Part shown: in pieces, positions 8,215-16,205 of the stretch
How the letters are laid out: every line of letters starts with the position of its first letter
Position numbering within the stretch: position 1 is the stretch's first letter
NCBI RefSeq assembly: GCF_018128545.1
Contig: NZ_JAGSND010000011.1
Coordinates: 91,800 to 155,799 of the forward strand
DNA from: Sinanaerobacter chloroacetimidivorans
GTDB taxonomy: Bacteria > Bacillota > Clostridia > Peptostreptococcales > Anaerovoracaceae
Direction of reading: 5' to 3'
DNA length: 64,000 bases
Translations under genes and position numbers: made by a program
The notes under the pieces: generated by a model
What the model saw: only the letters and a program-made list of their open reading frames with translations
What the model was told of the DNA's origin: nothing
Databases searched by the model: none

Positions 8215-8877
8215 TTATTTAAAGCTGTCATCCTTCATGATCATATCCTTTAGCTTATCGATATGATTGAAGGCTTCAAATCTGGCATTTGCTCCGTTTC
8301 CATTGGTAATTTCCTCATAGATACGTTGATGCTCCGGAATCATTTCTTCTGCCCGTTTGAAATCCTTATAGTAGATATAGCGGAATCGCAGCACCAGCTC
8401 CTGCATCTGCTCTACCATATGTATCAGATGATTGTTTCTGCTGGATTCCACGATCAGGTGATGGAAGATGGAATCGTTTCTTATCATTTCGGCCACATCG
8501 CTGTCTAAGACGGCCTGATGAAATTTTTCAGACACGGATAACAGTTCTTTTTTCTGTTCTGCTGTCATTCTTTCCGCCGCAAGATAAGCCGCGAGGCCTT
8601 CCAGATTTGCTCTTACTTCCAGGATGTCTTCCATATCCTTTAGGGATACCTCTGAGGCATAGGCTCCTTTTCTTGGCTCAATCACAACAAGTCCTTCTTT
8701 TTCCAGCTTTCTGATGGCTTCTCTGATAGGTGTACGGCTTACACCCATATCCTCAGCAAGCTCGATTTCCATCATTCTGGTACCCGGTTTTATTTTTCCG
8801 GTAAGTATCAGAGATCTCAACTCCTCATATACGATTTCTCGTAATGGTCTATGGCTTTGAATATCAAAATTAAGCAT
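8215..8877 (-). CDS. GntR-family regulator, FadR/FCD subfamily
   Basis: DNA-binding repressor of 220 aa. The N-terminal winged helix has LREIVYEELRSLILTGKI and MGVSRTPIREAIRKLEKEGL; the C-terminal all-helical FCD domain (about 80-210) would bind a carboxylate ligand through metal-coordinating histidines, with FHHLIVESSRNNHLIHMV visible. It lies 21 bp downstream of ispE on the same strand and is probably co-transcribed with it. A GntR gene next to ispE is an arrangement I recall from other clostridia. No ligand can be inferred. Confidence 0.88.
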   Translation of the reverse strand: MLNFDIQSHRPLREIVYEELRSLILTGKIKPGTRMMEIELAEDMGVSRTPIREAIRKLEKEGLVVIEPRKGAYASEVSLKDMEDILEVRANLEGLAAYLAAERMTAEQKKELLSVSEKFHQAVLDSDVAEMIRNDSIFHHLIVESSRNNHLIHMVEQMQELVLRFRYIYYKDFKRAEEMIPEHQRIYEEITNGNGANARFEAFNHIDKLKDMIMKDDSFK

Positions 8878-8898
8878 ATCAGCTTCCCCTCTTTTGTT

Positions 8899-9873
8899 TT
8901 ATAATGTTTTTATAAAAAATGTTTCTTTATTCATATACTTCAGTCTTTCAAAGGCTTCTTTGCCTTTTTTTCTGCTGGTATACAACCCAAATACGGTCGG
9001 ACCGCTGCCACTCATCAGCGCTTTCATAGGCTTCCCGGTTTCTACCATCTTGTTCTTTGTATACATGATACTAGAATACTCTTTTAAGCTATAATTTTCA
9101 AGTACATTCACCATATTTTTTGAAATTTTATGATAATTATGCTCCTTGATTCCGCAAACCAATTCCATGGTATTCGGCCGGTTTTTAATAGCTGCCAAGT
9201 CCATGCCTCCATAAACCTGCGCCGTTGAAACGGCAATAGGCGGCTTTGATAATAAAACCCAGCATTTTAGAGGTTTAATCTGTTCCAGCTGCTCCCCAAT
9301 CCCCGATGCAACGGCACAAGTTCCTGCCCTTTCATCCCATTGCAAACAAAGATTTTCATTCAGAGCAGCCTGTCCGGCCAGACAGAAGGGAACGTCCGCC
9401 CCAAGCTTTACGCCTAAATCCATTAAAGATGTCAGACCCAAGTCCAACTCCCAAATTCGGTTTAAGCCAAGGAGAACTGCTGCCGCATTTGAACTTCCTC
9501 CCGCCAGACCTGCAGAAACGGGAATCCTTTTCTCAATCTTGATCCGGATCTCACCCGCTCTATTTCTGCAATACGTTTCCGCCATCAGAGAAGCGGCCCG
9601 GTAAGCCAGATTCCGATGATCATCCGGAAGAAAGGGTAAGTTGGTTGAGAGGTTTATGGAAATTCCCTTTCCCATTTGGTTCGGATTCGGAGCCGTTTCC
9701 TGTTTTTGATCTGGTTTCTCTGACTGGTCCTCTATCCACTTTACAGTAACTTTATCGAATAAGTCGATCTGCTGCATCACCATCAGCACTTCATGATAGC
9801 CATCCGGTCTTTTCCCGATTACATCAATGGAAAGATTGATCTTCGCATAAGCATTCACAGTAATATCCTTCAT
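8899..9873 (-). CDS. ispE: 4-diphosphocytidyl-2-C-methyl-D-erythritol kinase
   Basis: GHMP kinase of the non-mevalonate (MEP) isoprenoid pathway; phosphorylates CDP-methylerythritol at the 2-OH. The 324-aa protein shows NAYAKINLSIDVIGKRPDGY at the N-terminus, the GHMP glycine-rich loop VSAGLAGGSSNAAAVLLGLN near residues 115-134 and the C-terminal MSGSGPTVFGLY. The ATG at 9873 is preferred over a TTG two codons upstream because it is ten bases from GAGGG. A stretch near residues 48-75 with many Pro, Gln and Asn residues is an insertion relative to the usual protein. Lies between the Ig-like protein gene and the GntR gene. Confidence 0.93.
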   Translation of the reverse strand: MKDITVNAYAKINLSIDVIGKRPDGYHEVLMVMQQIDLFDKVTVKWIEDQSEKPDQKQETAPNPNQMGKGISINLSTNLPFLPDDHRNLAYRAASLMAETYCRNRAGEIRIKIEKRIPVSAGLAGGSSNAAAVLLGLNRIWELDLGLTSLMDLGVKLGADVPFCLAGQAALNENLCLQWDERAGTCAVASGIGEQLEQIKPLKCWVLLSKPPIAVSTAQVYGGMDLAAIKNRPNTMELVCGIKEHNYHKISKNMVNVLENYSLKEYSSIMYTKNKMVETGKPMKALMSGSGPTVFGLYTSRKKGKEAFERLKYMNKETFFIKTL

Positions 9874-9965
9874 CTTCAACCATCCCTCTGCAGCATCTAT
9901 TGAAAAGCAGGCGTAAGAAATTCTTCGCCCGCTTATACTGCTTATTTTTATTCTTTTCTTACTGA

Positions 9966-10841
9966 TTATTTTTTCTTGCTCTTTGAGTTTTTGCTCTTAC
10001 CGGTGGCATTTTTCGGATTTGTGGTAGTTGCTTTGGCTCTTTCTGCTGCTTTTGCTGCTGCTTTTTCCGCCGCCTCTTTTCTGCCTGTAAGGTAAGTGCT
10101 TCCTGCCTCTGAAATTCTCTTCGGTCCCTTAACACTCTTGTTATCTTTTAAAGATTTTGTCTGTGCCGCAGACTCTTTTGCAGAAGCGTTTGCTTTTCCT
10201 TTGTTCTTCTTGGCAGCATTCGCCCTAGCCTTTTCTTTTTCCTTTTCTGTTTTCGCTACGATGTCCTCAACAGATTTGCCCGTTTCCTTTGCAACTTTGT
10301 AAGGATTTACCTTAATATCTTCCTTCTCCGCTTCCTGCTTCTTCAGATTTCTCTTCATGGACAAGGAGGAAAATATCAGCATTCCTACGACCATCAGCAG
10401 CATCAAGCCCATATTCACCGTAGTATCCATACTGGTGTTTCTCGTTCTGAATTCTACCGTTTCATCCTGACCCAAAGTATCTCCGTTAGGAATCTGCAAG
10501 TTCCCTGAAATCCTCAGTTTATAAGCGGAATCCGGCTTCAGTGTCTGATTCACCAAAACCCAGATTTCATCCAGATTTTTGGAGCTGTATAAAACCTTGA
10601 GGGGAATTTCTTTTCCTTCTTCATCGGTGAACACAAAGCAGTCTTTATTAATATCCTGCACTTCTTTTGCGGAAACGTCCTCGTTAAAGTAGAGCTTTAC
10701 CATAACGTTTTCCGGCTGGAAACCACCGCCGCCATCCTTAGGATAGCTGTCTACCAACTCTAATCCCGATGCAAAAGCCGGGGAAAAGGAAAGTAATACC
10801 AGTAAAATGGAAAGGCTTAACATCATGCCCAATTTTTTCAT
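9966..10841 (-). CDS. Secreted/membrane protein with one Ig-like (Big_5/CopC-like) domain
   Basis: Unknown function. The 291-aa protein has an N-terminal signal sequence (LGMMLSLSILLVLLSFSPAFA), one extracellular Ig-like domain of the Big_5 type (about 25-130: LVDSYPKDG, VMVKLYFNEDV, LKPDSAYKLRISG), a second hydrophobic segment (about 140-160) and a long cytoplasmic tail rich in Lys and Ala that ends in SKNSKSKKK. The topology would place a basic tail inside the cell, where it could touch nucleic acid or membrane lipids. Its ATG overlaps the tadA stop (ATGA), so it is translationally coupled to tadA. Confidence 0.72.
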   Translation of the reverse strand: MKKLGMMLSLSILLVLLSFSPAFASGLELVDSYPKDGGGGFQPENVMVKLYFNEDVSAKEVQDINKDCFVFTDEEGKEIPLKVLYSSKNLDEIWVLVNQTLKPDSAYKLRISGNLQIPNGDTLGQDETVEFRTRNTSMDTTVNMGLMLLMVVGMLIFSSLSMKRNLKKQEAEKEDIKVNPYKVAKETGKSVEDIVAKTEKEKEKARANAAKKNKGKANASAKESAAQTKSLKDNKSVKGPKRISEAGSTYLTGRKEAAEKAAAKAAERAKATTTNPKNATGKSKNSKSKKK

Positions 10842-11314
10842 ATTGTAGTTTCCTCCGATTTCTTTTTTCTAAGCTGCTTAAAAAATGTTTTCATGATTTC
10901 TTCGCATTGCTGCTGCATGATTCCAGTTTCTATCTGAACAAAATGATTTAATCTTTCATCCTGTAAAATATTCATCAGCGAACCGCCGGCTCCCTTCTTC
11001 GGATCCATGGTTCCGATAAAAATTTTCGGAATTCTGGCGAGTACAATGGCACCTGCGCACATTGGACAAGGCTCTGTTGTCGTGTACAGCCGACAGTCCA
11101 GCAAACGCCATCCGCCCAGGTTTTTTGCCGCTTCTCTTATAGCCAGGACTTCTGCATGCGTGGTAGGATCCTTGGAACTCTCCGTCAAATTGTGGCCTCG
11201 TCCAATAATTTCGCCATCCTTTTCTACGATGGCTCCTACCGGCACTTCTCCCATGGAAAGAGCTTTGGAAGCTTCCTTCAGCGCTTCTTTCATAAAGTCC
11301 TCAGGTGTTCTCAT
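10838..11314 (-). CDS. tadA: tRNA-specific adenosine deaminase
   Basis: Converts adenosine 34 to inosine in tRNA-Arg(ACG), allowing it to read three codons. The zinc site is intact: HAE near residue 57 with the catalytic glutamate, and EPCPMCAGAIV near 86. From the ATG at 11314 it is 158 aa, typical for the family (RTPEDFMKEALKEASKALS at the start). The frame stays open upstream to a TTG at 11389 and an ATG at 11350, but neither has a better ribosome site and the added residues look like noise. The stop overlaps the start of the Ig-like membrane protein gene by the sequence ATGA. Confidence 0.9.
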   Translation of the reverse strand: MRTPEDFMKEALKEASKALSMGEVPVGAIVEKDGEIIGRGHNLTESSKDPTTHAEVLAIREAAKNLGGWRLLDCRLYTTTEPCPMCAGAIVLARIPKIFIGTMDPKKGAGGSLMNILQDERLNHFVQIETGIMQQQCEEIMKTFFKQLRKKKSEETTI

Positions 11315-11418
11315 CCTTCTGATTATGCTCCTTTTCCATGAATTCTTCATATACCTTACAATGTTACCATACTTCCTATTTTTTTTCAATGAAAAAATCT
11401 AGTCCCTGAAACAAGCAA

Positions 11419-11444
11419 GGATGCACCTGCCGGCAGATGCATCC
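11419..11444 (-). terminator. Hairpin downstream of the conserved hypothetical gene
   Basis: GGATGCA (11419-11425) pairs with TGCATCC (11438-11444), with GCCGGC in the loop. On the minus strand it is followed only by a moderately T-rich stretch, so it may be a weak terminator or an attenuator ahead of tadA. Confidence 0.4.
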
Positions 11445-11493
11445 TACATATCTGAAGTGTTTTATATAATCATTATATACTAAAATCAAATTT

Positions 11494-12495
11494 TTAAATC
11501 TCCTCGATATTTCCGGTTTTTACGTCAATAGCGACGATCCAGTAGCCATAGGCTGTTTTTCTTGCCAGTTTTTCTCCTATGCCATCTGTATCATCCGTAC
11601 CGCGAATCGGCTGCCAGTAAGTAAAGCCTGATTTTCCTCCGTCCGGCTGCTCTTCATCCAGAAATCTTCCGGGGATTCCAAAATAGTATTTCATAGCCAT
11701 CCCATTCTGATCTGCCTTCGCACCGAAGATATAGTGCCGGTACTGGGTGGCAAAGTAATGGGCCCCGGGGGAAACCAGCGGCAGATTGGTGATGTTGACG
11801 ATTTTTTTCCATCTGGCTCCGGTTTTATCTTTCTCAAAGGGATCCACATCCTCATAATATTCGGCCATTCTGCAGGTATGGGCGCAGGCGTTCAGGACGT
11901 ATTCATTATAAAAGCTATTATACACCTTTTTGGAGACAGTTCTGTCACTCGAACCGGCGGCCTCTGCACCATACTCTTCTTTTTCCTCCTCTTCTTCGCT
12001 AAGATCCATATCCCTTGCCAGTTGTTCCTCTTCCTCGTCCGCATCCGTTCCTACCTCAAAGAGTTCGGATTGAAAGGGGTCGTTTTCACTGAAGGTAATT
12101 CCCTTCAGCACCGGGTGAAGCGGCTCCTTTTCATCAGTGGTAGAGGCGGCGGCGATAATAGCGGTGGAAAAATTATGGAATGGTGTCCCTTTTCCATCCA
12201 GATCCAACGGCTGAAAGCGGAAATAAGTTTCTCCGGTCCCCTGCCGGTTGATCAAAAGATTTCCGATAATGGTATGTATGGTTCTTTCCCCTTTTTTTCC
12301 GAATAAAATCAACTTGTATATATATTCGCCTTTATCGTAATATTTGAGGTTTTGTACTGCGCACCGCAAGGCTCCCTTATTATTTCCCGTTTCTATTTTC
12401 AAGTAACCTTTGATAGGCGTTGATTCCTTTGAGGCAAATTGGTTGCCTTGTTCCTCCATCATTACTAATGCGCGATTATATTTTACATAATTCAT
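11494..12495 (-). CDS. Conserved clostridial protein of unknown function
   Basis: Not recognised with certainty. The 333-aa cytoplasmic protein has two conserved-looking ends: an N-terminal domain with YVKYNRALVMMEEQGNQF and an FRFQPLDLDGKGTPFHNF block, and a C-terminal domain with HYFATQYRHYIFGA, YYFGIPGRFLDEEQP and YGYWIVAIDVKTGNIEEI. They are joined by an acidic linker (about 150-190, many Glu and Asp). I recall similar two-domain proteins in clostridial genomes with only DUF labels. No signal peptide or catalytic motif is seen. Good GGAGGAG ribosome site. It precedes tadA on the same strand, separated by a hairpin. Confidence 0.65.
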   Translation of the reverse strand: MNYVKYNRALVMMEEQGNQFASKESTPIKGYLKIETGNNKGALRCAVQNLKYYDKGEYIYKLILFGKKGERTIHTIIGNLLINRQGTGETYFRFQPLDLDGKGTPFHNFSTAIIAAASTTDEKEPLHPVLKGITFSENDPFQSELFEVGTDADEEEEQLARDMDLSEEEEEKEEYGAEAAGSSDRTVSKKVYNSFYNEYVLNACAHTCRMAEYYEDVDPFEKDKTGARWKKIVNITNLPLVSPGAHYFATQYRHYIFGAKADQNGMAMKYYFGIPGRFLDEEQPDGGKSGFTYWQPIRGTDDTDGIGEKLARKTAYGYWIVAIDVKTGNIEEI

Positions 12496-12549
12496 GAGCT
12501 TTTTCTCCTCCCTCGGATGGTTCCCTCTCTTATTTTATTTTAAGCATTC

Positions 12550-12578
12550 TTGAAATTGCCCCTATAAATTGGTAATAT
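12550..12578 (+). promoter_or_regulatory. Sigma-A promoter of the CvpA-like gene
   Basis: TTGAAA (12550-12555), a 17-base spacer and TAATAT (12573-12578), 77 bp before the start codon. Confidence 0.55.
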
Positions 12579-12654
12579 AGATATATGCTATAAGGGGTTT
12601 AATTATGCTATTTTTGCTTCCTTTGAAGAGAAGGAGAAAGGGGATTGGTTTATT

Positions 12655-13299
12655 ATGTGGTTTGATGTGATCATCGCAGCCATTTTGATCTTATCGTTAA
12701 TTCAGGGCTACCGCCACGGTTTTGTACATACGTTTATCCATACGGTGGGGTGGGTACTGGCAGTTGTTTTGGGTTTTGTCTGGTTTCCCTACGTGGTTGA
12801 TTTCTTAAAGAATAAAACTGATTTTTACAGTTCCATACAGGATAAGATTGCGTTACGAATTGCAGACAATGCAGGTACTGCGACAGATTCAGCCTTGAAT
12901 GGCTTTCCCGAGGTTATCCGTGAAGCGGTCACCAAAACAGTGGATACCGCTGCAGACGCTATCTCAGCCTCTATTGCGGGCAGTCTTGCCAATATTCTGT
13001 TCAGTATTATTGCGTTCCTGATTGTGGCTGCTGTTATCAAGGTGATTATTCTCTTTATTACTTCGATTTTTTCTAAAAGATCCAACGGTGGATTTATCGG
13101 AGGAATCGATGGTTTTTTCGGCATCTTTGCCGGAGCCTTGAAGGGCATCGTTATCATCTATCTTTTGCTTGCTCTTATGGTGCCCGTCACAAATCTGCTG
13201 GGCAGCGAATGGTTAATAGACGAGCTGAATGCTTCTGTTTTCGGAAATTATTTATATAACAACAATCTGGTATTTTTCACAGTAAATAAATTTATATAA
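12655..13299 (+). CDS. CvpA family membrane protein
   Basis: A 214-aa protein with four or five hydrophobic segments. The N-terminal pattern WFDVIIAAILILSLIQGYRHG and the glycine-rich end of the loop (GFIGGIDGFFGIFAGALKG, about 143-161) fit the CvpA family, first linked to colicin V production and, more broadly, to envelope integrity. A soluble loop of about 60 residues after the second segment is richer in charged residues. Single gene between its own promoter and the convergent MBL hydrolase gene, whose stop is 5 bp away. The exact function in Firmicutes is not known. Confidence 0.85.
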   Translation: MWFDVIIAAILILSLIQGYRHGFVHTFIHTVGWVLAVVLGFVWFPYVVDFLKNKTDFYSSIQDKIALRIADNAGTATDSALNGFPEVIREAVTKTVDTAADAISASIAGSLANILFSIIAFLIVAAVIKVIILFITSIFSKRSNGGFIGGIDGFFGIFAGALKGIVIIYLLLALMVPVTNLLGSEWLIDELNASVFGNYLYNNNLVFFTVNKFI

Positions 13300-13304
13300 A
13301 GGGA

Positions 13305-14606
13305 TCAAACTTTGATTACCCAGCTGTCCTGAAAAACTTCCGTCTTATCTGAAAACGCAAAGAAAGCTTCCGGATGAAAGGTATGAATGGGAATCACTCT
13401 TTTGGGGTGCAGCTCGGCAATAACCTGCTTGATGGCTGCCTCCGAAGCATGACCGCTGGTATGTGCCAGGTGACTTTGGAATCCCAAAGAGGAGAGATAC
13501 TTTTCAAAGCGAACCTGGCTGCCTTTGCCGCGATAGGCCTGCCACATGGAATAAATAAAGTCACCGGGGTCAAGTTCAATCTTTTTTAAATCGGAGAGCA
13601 TGGATGGTCTTACCATCATCACAATGCACTTTTGTTTTTTGCTGATTTTTCTCATGCTAATCCGTGAGCGGATAAAAGGAAGAAAGGAGCACAGTATCTC
13701 GCGGCCTTTCGTCTGCCATAATCTACCCAAGGGGAAAGGATAAAAGACCTTCATTGCGCGGTATCGGCCTCCGGGCACCGGAAGCCGATAGTTCGGTCTG
13801 GTTAACTGTGAAAGAAGATTAGCCACATAAACATCTACTACAAGAAATTTTCCCTGTGCCTCTGCGGCCTGATAAAAACTTATCATCCGATCAACATTCT
13901 GGGTGGATGCCTGAAAGAGAACGATACCTTCGCTGTCCTTCAGAATGGCTTCTACTTTCTGTTGAACATCTGATTCAGACGGCAAAGATTCGCTTTTCCT
14001 CCCAATATTGGTGCCCTCCACCAGGAGCAGGTCTGCATATTTGGGCGCCTTCTGCAGAAAGTTTTCAAGGCAATACCCTTTCCATCCGTGGTTGCGGAAA
14101 TCAGCGGAATAGATCAAGGTTTTTCCCTCTGCTCTGATCTCAAAGGCAGCTGCATCAAAGGCAGAATGGTCCATCAAATAGGGTTTCAGGAAAAAATCGC
14201 CGATCTGAAAGGGCTTCTCCATGTAGAAGATCATTGTATTCTCCATTCTGAATTTGGGAATGGGAAAACTGAGAGACAGGGATATGAGTGTCTCCGCGGC
14301 TTCCGTAAGATAGACAGGAATCTTAGGATGAATATATTTCAGAAGCCCATAATGGTCGCTGTGGGCATGGGAAAGAATCACAGCGTCAAACTTCGGTTGA
14401 TCCCATTGATAAAGACCCTTTACCTGGGGAATGACCCCCAATTCCAGTAATTCTTTAGCGGGCTTCTTTACCCAGCTTTCATCTATAATTTCCCCTTTAT
14501 AATATAAGGGATATCCCGCATCCAGCAGAATTCTCGTGCCACGGGTCTTTAGCTCAATCATGGTTCCCCCGATTTCATGGGTTCCCCGGTATATAATCAG
14601 CTCCAT
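13305..14606 (-). CDS. MBL-fold (beta-CASP-like) metallohydrolase
   Basis: From the ATG at 14606 a 433-aa enzyme of the metallo-beta-lactamase superfamily. The metal site is clear: SHAHSDH near residue 76, HSAFDA further on, and the C-terminal block HTSGHASEAAIKQVIAELHP with the Arg/Val-Ile-Pro-Ile-His-Thr-F motif seen in RNase J/CPSF-like enzymes. The middle (VLFQASTQNVDRMISFYQAA) could be a beta-CASP cap, suggesting nucleic-acid hydrolysis, but RNase J itself is longer; substrate unknown. The reading frame is open to 14930, but that extension translates an odd GC-rich non-coding-looking stretch; AAGG seven bases before 14606 supports the shorter form. Confidence 0.82.
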   Translation of the reverse strand: MELIIYRGTHEIGGTMIELKTRGTRILLDAGYPLYYKGEIIDESWVKKPAKELLELGVIPQVKGLYQWDQPKFDAVILSHAHSDHYGLLKYIHPKIPVYLTEAAETLISLSLSFPIPKFRMENTMIFYMEKPFQIGDFFLKPYLMDHSAFDAAAFEIRAEGKTLIYSADFRNHGWKGYCLENFLQKAPKYADLLLVEGTNIGRKSESLPSESDVQQKVEAILKDSEGIVLFQASTQNVDRMISFYQAAEAQGKFLVVDVYVANLLSQLTRPNYRLPVPGGRYRAMKVFYPFPLGRLWQTKGREILCSFLPFIRSRISMRKISKKQKCIVMMVRPSMLSDLKKIELDPGDFIYSMWQAYRGKGSQVRFEKYLSSLGFQSHLAHTSGHASEAAIKQVIAELHPKRVIPIHTFHPEAFFAFSDKTEVFQDSWVIKV

Positions 14607-15501
14607 TCTGCATCCTTGCCTTTCCGTCCGGAAAATTTGTTTTTTTGTGCAGGCTTCCAGAAACCCAGCCTGCAGCAGTCTGCGGCTGCCTGTTGGCTGC
14701 AACACTGGGAATACCAGCCGCCTGGCATCGGCGGTGCTGGCAGCACCTACTGCTTTGGACATCCAAGGTTCTGGCAGCACCTGCCGCCCTACATCGTTTA
14801 CTCCATTATATTCTTTCACTGACAAAGAAAGTATAGGAAAGCTTTGGGGGTTCAGACCATTATTTCTTGCTTTTTTAATTTCTGATTTTAGATACCATGA
14901 AAATGATGAAACGAATAGCTGCATAGACAATTATGGTAATAATTATAAAGGCTACGATAATACTGGAAACATTCGTTTCTGTAAAGTTTATTCCCAGACC
15001 TTTGTAATAAAAAAAGTGGAAATGACGGAATCAAAGGATTCCTATTTCCAAATGTCGCCTCACGGGCGACAACGGTTAAGGTGATTTCTTTGATATTCCG
15101 TCAATATCGCCGAAAGCGATATTTCCTGCATATTAGAAAATTGTGATGATCAAAGCCAACAAGAGGGCTAGCGGGTATTTACAAAATGTTTTCAGTCGAT
15201 TATTACTCATCATTATTTCCCCTATTAATTTAAGTTTTATTTTTTTAAATTTATAATAAAACCTTGAAAAAATGATTTCAATATATAAGGAAGGTTTTTT
15301 TCGAAAAATGTTTCATTAAAACCTTTTAATGGTACCATTTGATAAACAAGATTCAGTTTTTTCCCAGTCACTGCTTTATAAAGGTACGTAAGAAAACGAA
15401 AGAACTTCTTGAAAGAAAAGCTCCAGTATGTTAGAATTACTACTGTTGAATCCTTCAAGGCATGGTTTTTAAGAACCGCCTTTTCAGATTCCAGATACCA
15501 T
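14607..15501. other. Intergenic stretch with a GC-rich segment and small hairpins
   Basis: No normal-size gene. 14640-14790 is much more GC-rich than its surroundings and carries an imperfect duplicated block CTGGCAGCACCTRCYGC (14741 and 14770 regions). A TATAAT-like box for the MBL gene lies at 14805-14810 (minus). Two perfect hairpins follow: GTCGCC/GGCGAC near 15054-15070 and ATATCGC/GCGATAT near 15104-15123. On the minus strand a frame near 14985-14870 encodes a hydrophobic stretch but lacks a start codon. One tiny ORF (15133-15213) is listed separately. Confidence 0.6.
15133..15213 (-). CDS. Possible 26-residue hydrophobic peptide
   Basis: A minus-strand ORF starting with two ATG codons has GGGG five bases upstream. 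The peptide has a polar, Lys/Arg-containing N-terminal half and a hydrophobic C-terminal half (PLALLLALIITIF), so it could be a single-pass membrane peptide. Very small ORFs with such composition arise by chance; the ribosome site is the only support. No family recognised. Confidence 0.25.
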   Translation of the reverse strand: MMSNNRLKTFCKYPLALLLALIITIF

Positions 15502-15577
15502 GCTCCCGTAGCTCAGGGGATAGAGCGTCGGTTTCCTAAACCGTGCGTCGGATGTTCGAATCATCTCGGGAGTGCCA
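15502..15577 (+). tRNA. tRNA-Arg (anticodon CCU)
   Basis: A 76-nt cloverleaf: acceptor GCTCCCG pairs with CGGGAGT, D-arm GCTC/GAGC, anticodon loop TTCCTAA giving CCT, and T-arm with TTCGAAT. Discriminator G and an encoded CCA follow. One T-T mismatch lies at the base of the anticodon stem. Parts of its 3' half are copied at 15755, 23755 and 24313, which marks it as an integration site. Confidence 0.95.
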
Positions 15578-15584
15578 ATAAAAT

Positions 15585-15616
15585 AGCGATAGGCTTTATG
15601 TCTATCGCTGTTTTAT
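15585..15616 (+). terminator. Terminator of the tRNA-Arg gene
   Basis: AGCGATAG (15585-15592) pairs with CTATCGCT (15602-15609) and is followed by GTTTTATTT, eight bases after the tRNA's CCA end. Confidence 0.85.
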
Positions 15617-15665
15617 TTGTATCAGATAGAGATGATTCGAACATGAACATGCGTCGAGCGTTAAG

Positions 15666-15724
15666 AAAAGTATCGGGGATACTTTTTAGCGAGACGGTCC
15701 GAGCCCTGTTTTTGGGCGAAGGAC
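15666..15724 (+). other. Two adjacent stable hairpins downstream of tRNA-Arg
   Basis: AAAAGTATC (15666-15674) pairs with GATACTTTT (15678-15686). Next comes a two-part stem, GTCC/GGAC (15697-15700 with 15721-15724) enclosing GCCC/GGGC (15703-15706 with 15714-15717). The segment is more GC-rich than the island and may be a structured RNA or part of a tRNA-associated repeat. Known RNA family not recognised. Confidence 0.4.
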
Positions 15725-15754
15725 GGCAGATGCGGCCAAGGGAAGCAGATGCAA

Positions 15755-15773
15755 AATCATCTCGGGAGTGCCA
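15755..15773 (+). repeat. Direct repeat of the tRNA-Arg 3' end (att-like)
   Basis: AATCATCTCGGGAGTGCCA is a perfect copy of the last 19 nt of tRNA-Arg (15559-15577), 196 bp away. A direct repeat of a tRNA 3' end is the usual footprint of tyrosine-recombinase integration. The 196 bp between the copies contains no gene. Confidence 0.8.
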
Positions 15774-15810
15774 AAAACGAAAAGTACCACTTTATGTGGT
15801 TGTAGCAGGA

Positions 15811-15852
15811 ACCATAACTTTTCCATTTGGAAAGGTTATGCTTCTTTTTTGG
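15811..15852 (+). terminator. Hairpin with T-run
   Basis: CATAAC...TTTTCC pairs with GGAAA...GTTATG (15813-15840) and is followed by CTTCTTTTTT. No gene to terminate is visible just upstream other than the tRNA region. Confidence 0.6.
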
Positions 15853-15884
15853 GGTAGGAAAATTTATGGTTCTCAATATGACTA

Positions 15885-15916
15885 TCCACGTTTCTGAATT
15901 GAGACGTGGATTTTTT
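15885..15916 (+). terminator. Rho-independent terminator
   Basis: TCCACGT (15885-15891) pairs with ACGTGGA (15904-15910), followed by TTTTTTATA. It insulates the island's first frame from the tRNA side. Confidence 0.65.
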
Positions 15917-15978
15917 ATAAATGATATATTGAATAATTATGTCTTATGTCGTAAACTGTAAATTGATGGAATATATGA

Positions 15979-16191
15979 CTTCAGGGTAATGCTCGTGTAT
16001 TCCCTTTTTTATTAAACTATATTATTGGTTATGTCTATAATCCTTACACTACGGTTGTAAATAGGGCATATACAGGAATTGGCAGTAATGAAAAGCATCC
16101 TAACCCCTTTGTGCCTTTGATCGAAGATCCAATACAAAATTATTTATTGGATAAAAACCTTACCAATAAAGAGAATTATAAAACTAAATAA
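15979..16191 (+). pseudogene. Open frame without a start; likely 3' remnant of a lost gene
   Basis: A 70-codon open frame ends with TAA at 16191, 14 bp before the TTG of the next gene. It follows a stop at 15976 and has no ATG, GTG or TTG start near its 5' end. The translated text has mixed composition (for example GYVYNPYTTVVNRAYTGIGS) that looks protein-like rather than random. Probably the C-terminal tail of a gene lost at the island edge. Family not recognised. Confidence 0.35.
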
Positions 16192-16205
16192 ATGAGGGAC
16201 TAAAA

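Noticed and set aside
14607..14930. 108-residue N-terminal extension of the MBL hydrolase
   Set aside because: The frame runs through an odd GC-rich stretch and a likely promoter; the MBL fold begins at 14606 with its own ribosome site.
15237..15458. 73-aa minus-strand frame before tRNA-Arg
   Set aside because: TTG start without a ribosome site and no recognisable family; composition resembles non-coding AT-rich DNA.
15409..15897. 162-aa frame across tRNA-Arg and its downstream hairpins
   Set aside because: It translates the tRNA gene and terminators.
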